Positions 5,544 to 7,720 of a stretch of 7,720 bases of DNA are shown here, in pieces. The DNA is from an uncultured Azospirillum sp. (GTDB lineage Bacteria; Pseudomonadota; Alphaproteobacteria; RF32; CAG-239). A program made the translations under genes and the position numbers. Location: contig CABUAP010000058.1 of assembly GCA_902489675.1 (NCBI GenBank), positions 1 to 7,720 on the forward strand, written 5' to 3'. Under the pieces are notes generated by a model. That model saw nothing but the letters and a program-made list of their open reading frames with translations. It was not told the origin of the DNA and ran no database searches. How positions within the stretch are numbered: the first letter of the stretch is position 1; every line of letters starts with the position of its first letter.

Positions 5544-7595
5544 TTATGCAACTTCGGATGAAGCCGCGGCTCTTCTTTTTTCTGCCATTTTTTCTTCATC
5601 ACAGAACGGGCAGTATTTGTGTTCTCCGGAAATGTAACCGTGCTTGGGGCAAACGGAGAAAGTCGGAGTGATGGTAATGTACGGTAAACGGTAATTGGTC
5701 AACACGCGTTTGACAATATCGCGGCAGACTTTGGCCGAAGATACCCGCTGCCCCATATAGAGGTGCAGCACTGTGCCGCCGGTATATTTTGACTGCAGAT
5801 CGGCCTGTAATTCCAAAGCCTCGAACGGATCGTCGGTAAAACCTACCGGCAATTGCGAAGAGTTGGTATAATACGGATTTTCGGCCGTTCCCGCCTGAAT
5901 AATGCCGACAAAGCGTTTTTTGTCTTCGCGGGCAAAACGATAGGTGGCGCTTTCCGCCGGGGTGGCTTCAAGATTATACATATGGCCGGTTTCTTCCTGA
6001 ATCTTGACCATCTTGGCACGGATATAATCCAAGAACTTTTCGGCGAAATCACGTCCCCAGCTGTCGGTAATGTCATGTTTGCCGTCGGTATAGTTCATAA
6101 TCATCTCATTAATGCCGTTGACGCCGATGGTCGAAAAATGATTGCGGAGTGTGCCGAGATAACGCTTGGTATAAGGATACAAACCATTATCGATCAGGCG
6201 CTGAATCAATTTGCGTTTCAATTCAAGCGAAGTACGGGCAATATTCATCAATTCATCAACACGGGCAAACAAACCGGCTTCGTTGCCTTTGTAAACAAAG
6301 CCTAAACGAGCGCAGTTAAAAGTTACAACCCCGATGGAGCCGGTCTGCTCAGCCGAACCGAACAAACCGTTGCCTTTGGCCAGCAGTTCGCGCAGATCAA
6401 GCTGCAGACGGCAGCACATTGAGCGAATCTGTCCCGGTTTCAAGGTCGAGTTAATAAAGTTTTGGAAATAAGGCAGACCGTATTTAGCCGTCATTTCAAA
6501 CAACAGTTCGGTGTTTTCGTCTTCCCAGGGGAAATCCGGCGTCATATTATAGGTCGGGATCGGGAAAGTAAACGGACGGCCCTTGATATCGCCTTTCATC
6601 ATCACATTGATATAGGCTTTGTTAATCATATCCATTTCCGGTTTCAGGTCGCCATAAGTAAACGGCTGTTCAACACCGGCGATCAGCGGATGCTTGTCGC
6701 GCATATCTTCCGGGCAGACCCAATCGAAAGTAAAGTTGGTAAACGGCGTCTGCGAACCCCAGCGGGACGGAACGTTCAGATTGTAAATCAATTCCTGAAA
6801 AGCCTGTTCAACCTGTTCATAGCTCAGATTATCGACTCGAACATAAGGCGCCAGATAGGTATCGACGGAGGAAAATGCCTGTGCGCCGGCCCATTCGTTT
6901 TGCAGCGTGCCCATAAAGTTGACCATCTGACCGACGGCAGCCGACAAATGTTTGGCCGGACCGGCTTCCGCCTTGCCGGGAACACCGTTAAAGCCTTCAT
7001 GCAGCAGGTTTTTCAGCGACCAGCCGGCACAATAAGCAGCCAGCATATCAAGATCATGAATGTGGATATCGCCGTTGCGGTGCGCTTCGCCGACTTCGGC
7101 CGGGTAAACATGGCTCAGCCAGTAGTTGGCGGTTACTTTACCGGAAACGTTCAGGATCAAACCGCCGTTAGAATAGCCCTGATTGGCATTGGCATTGACG
7201 CGCCAGTCCAATTTTTCTAGATATTCGTTGATCGAACTCTCAACATCGACCATAACCTTTTTTTCGCCGCGCAGACGGTGACGCTGTTCGCGGTAAAGAA
7301 TGTAGGCTTTGGCAGTGGTGAAATAGTTGGCCGAAATCAAAACCTGTTCAACCACATCCTGAATGCACTCGATTGTCGGCAGGGTTTCGGTAAATTTGTG
7401 CTCCAGCACTTTCAAAACCTGAGCCGTCAGCAAGAAACTTTCCTGCTCGCCGAACTCACTTGTTGATTCTCCGGCTTTGCGGATGGCGTTATAAATTTTA
7501 TCGCTGTCAAAAGGAACCATGGTGCCGTCACGTTTAATTACGTTGGCAATTTTGGTTTCTTTGGCTTTGGAAATACTGTATTTATCTTCGGACAT
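5544..7595 (-). CDS. nrdD: Class III ribonucleoside-triphosphate reductase, large chain without glycyl-radical loop
   Basis: Oxygen-sensitive enzyme that reduces ribonucleoside triphosphates to deoxynucleotides. An ATP-cone occupies about residues 16-108 (VIKRDGTMVPFDSDKI), the allosteric site for ATP/dATP. The 10-stranded barrel follows: GDIHIHDLDM (175-184) with Cys189, then RSMCCRLQLD (391-400), whose Cys394/395 pair should hold the thiyl radical, and VVTFNCARLG (423-432) of the finger loop. YTGGTVLHLYMG (604-615) is typical of NrdD. A zinc site is formed by Cys649, His652, Cys662 and Cys665, three Cys and one His. The protein ends 18 residues later in a low-complexity tail, with no RVxGY glycyl-radical motif. 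In usual NrdD the motif follows the zinc site directly; here it is the next gene. The ATG at 7595 is preceded by a GGGAAGGG purine run about 12 nt upstream. First gene of the operon. Confidence 0.95.
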   Translation of the reverse strand: MSEDKYSISKAKETKIANVIKRDGTMVPFDSDKIYNAIRKAGESTSEFGEQESFLLTAQVLKVLEHKFTETLPTIECIQDVVEQVLISANYFTTAKAYILYREQRHRLRGEKKVMVDVESSINEYLEKLDWRVNANANQGYSNGGLILNVSGKVTANYWLSHVYPAEVGEAHRNGDIHIHDLDMLAAYCAGWSLKNLLHEGFNGVPGKAEAGPAKHLSAAVGQMVNFMGTLQNEWAGAQAFSSVDTYLAPYVRVDNLSYEQVEQAFQELIYNLNVPSRWGSQTPFTNFTFDWVCPEDMRDKHPLIAGVEQPFTYGDLKPEMDMINKAYINVMMKGDIKGRPFTFPIPTYNMTPDFPWEDENTELLFEMTAKYGLPYFQNFINSTLKPGQIRSMCCRLQLDLRELLAKGNGLFGSAEQTGSIGVVTFNCARLGFVYKGNEAGLFARVDELMNIARTSLELKRKLIQRLIDNGLYPYTKRYLGTLRNHFSTIGVNGINEMIMNYTDGKHDITDSWGRDFAEKFLDYIRAKMVKIQEETGHMYNLEATPAESATYRFAREDKKRFVGIIQAGTAENPYYTNSSQLPVGFTDDPFEALELQADLQSKYTGGTVLHLYMGQRVSSAKVCRDIVKRVLTNYRLPYITITPTFSVCPKHGYISGEHKYCPFCDEEKMAEKRRAAASSEVA

Positions 7596-7642
7596 TCTCT
7601 CGATATTCCCTTCCCGTCGCTAGTGGTTAACTTAATCTCGAT

Positions 7643-7658
7643 ATACCATATATAGTAT
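7643..7658. promoter_or_regulatory. Candidate NrdR box, promoter-proximal
   Basis: Read on the minus strand, ataCTATATATGGtat matches the core of the NrdR consensus (CWATATATWG) at 9 of 10 positions. It ends 48 nt before the nrdD start codon and overlaps the likely -10 region, which fits repression by the nucleotide-sensing repressor NrdR. AT-rich DNA makes chance matches easier; the partner box supports it. Confidence 0.5.
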
Positions 7659-7675
7659 TAACAAAAAGTAAACAA
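7647..7675 (-). promoter_or_regulatory. nrdD: Possible nrdD promoter
   Basis: TTGTTT (7675-7670) and TATATG (7652-7647) are 17 bp apart on the minus strand and are 4 of 6 matches each, giving a predicted start near 7640. The -10 falls inside the proximal NrdR-like box and the -35 lies between the two boxes. The hexamers are weak, and the whole stretch 7621-7720 is AT-rich, so the exact position is uncertain. Confidence 0.3.
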
Positions 7676-7691
7676 CATCTATATCTAGTAT
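7676..7691. promoter_or_regulatory. Candidate NrdR box, distal
   Basis: Read on the minus strand, ataCTAGATATAGatg matches the core CWATATATWG at 9 of 10 positions. It is centred 33 bp from the proximal box, close to three helical turns. NrdR boxes normally occur as such spaced pairs upstream of ribonucleotide reductase operons. Confidence 0.45.
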
Positions 7692-7720
7692 TACACAACT
7701 TTTTATCAATTTCTTTTTTT

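Noticed and set aside
5544..5546. Read-through or selenocysteine recoding joining nrdD to the glycyl-radical ORF
   Set aside because: The large chain ends in TAA, and two more in-frame stops (TGA, TAA) follow before the ATG. A good ribosome site precedes the small gene, so separate translation is the simpler explanation.
7695..7711. FNR/Anr-type oxygen-response site upstream of nrdD
   Set aside because: Only a TTGAT half-site is present; the opposite half (ATCAA at the right spacing) is absent.

Overview
The window carries six genes, all on the minus strand, so transcription runs from high to low coordinates. It reads as two blocks separated by a strong intrinsic terminator at about 4528-4558. 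The organism looks like a bacterium able to make deoxynucleotides without oxygen. Base composition is moderate with AT-rich spacers, and Shine-Dalgarno sequences are good. Two sites resemble NrdR boxes. A gut-type anaerobic Gram-negative, possibly an alphaproteobacterium, is my guess; no marker gene here settles it.

Block 1 (7720 to about 4528) is an anaerobic (class III) ribonucleotide reductase operon with an unusual layout. The large NrdD (683 aa) has an ATP-cone, the catalytic barrel and the zinc-binding site, but it stops before the glycyl-radical loop. That loop, including the RVMGY motif, is a separate 69-aa protein encoded 39 nt downstream with its own ribosome binding site. The radical-SAM activase NrdG follows after 14 nt. 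The three products would have to cooperate: NrdG makes the radical on the small protein, which must dock on the large one so the radical can reach its active-site cysteine. Two sites resembling NrdR boxes, 33 bp apart, lie upstream of nrdD and suggest repression when nucleotides are plentiful.

Block 2 (4460 to 1) holds three genes of unknown function. A 131-aa basic helical protein overlaps the start of a 429-aa acidic, low-complexity-rich protein by 17 nt. After a 135-bp spacer comes an 865-aa protein with a helical N-terminal half, three Gly/Ala-rich hydrophobic stretches, an acidic linker and a C-terminal domain. I recognise no family for any of the three. The spacer before the 865-aa gene holds a promoter inside a long inverted repeat, bracketed by an 11-bp direct repeat. 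The upstream regions of the 131-aa and 865-aa genes share sequence elements, so the three may form one co-regulated unit. A GC-rich hairpin at 1-17 probably belongs to the terminator of the 865-aa gene.

No tRNA, rRNA, CRISPR array, insertion sequence or attachment site was seen. There is no gene-free stretch over 300 bases.
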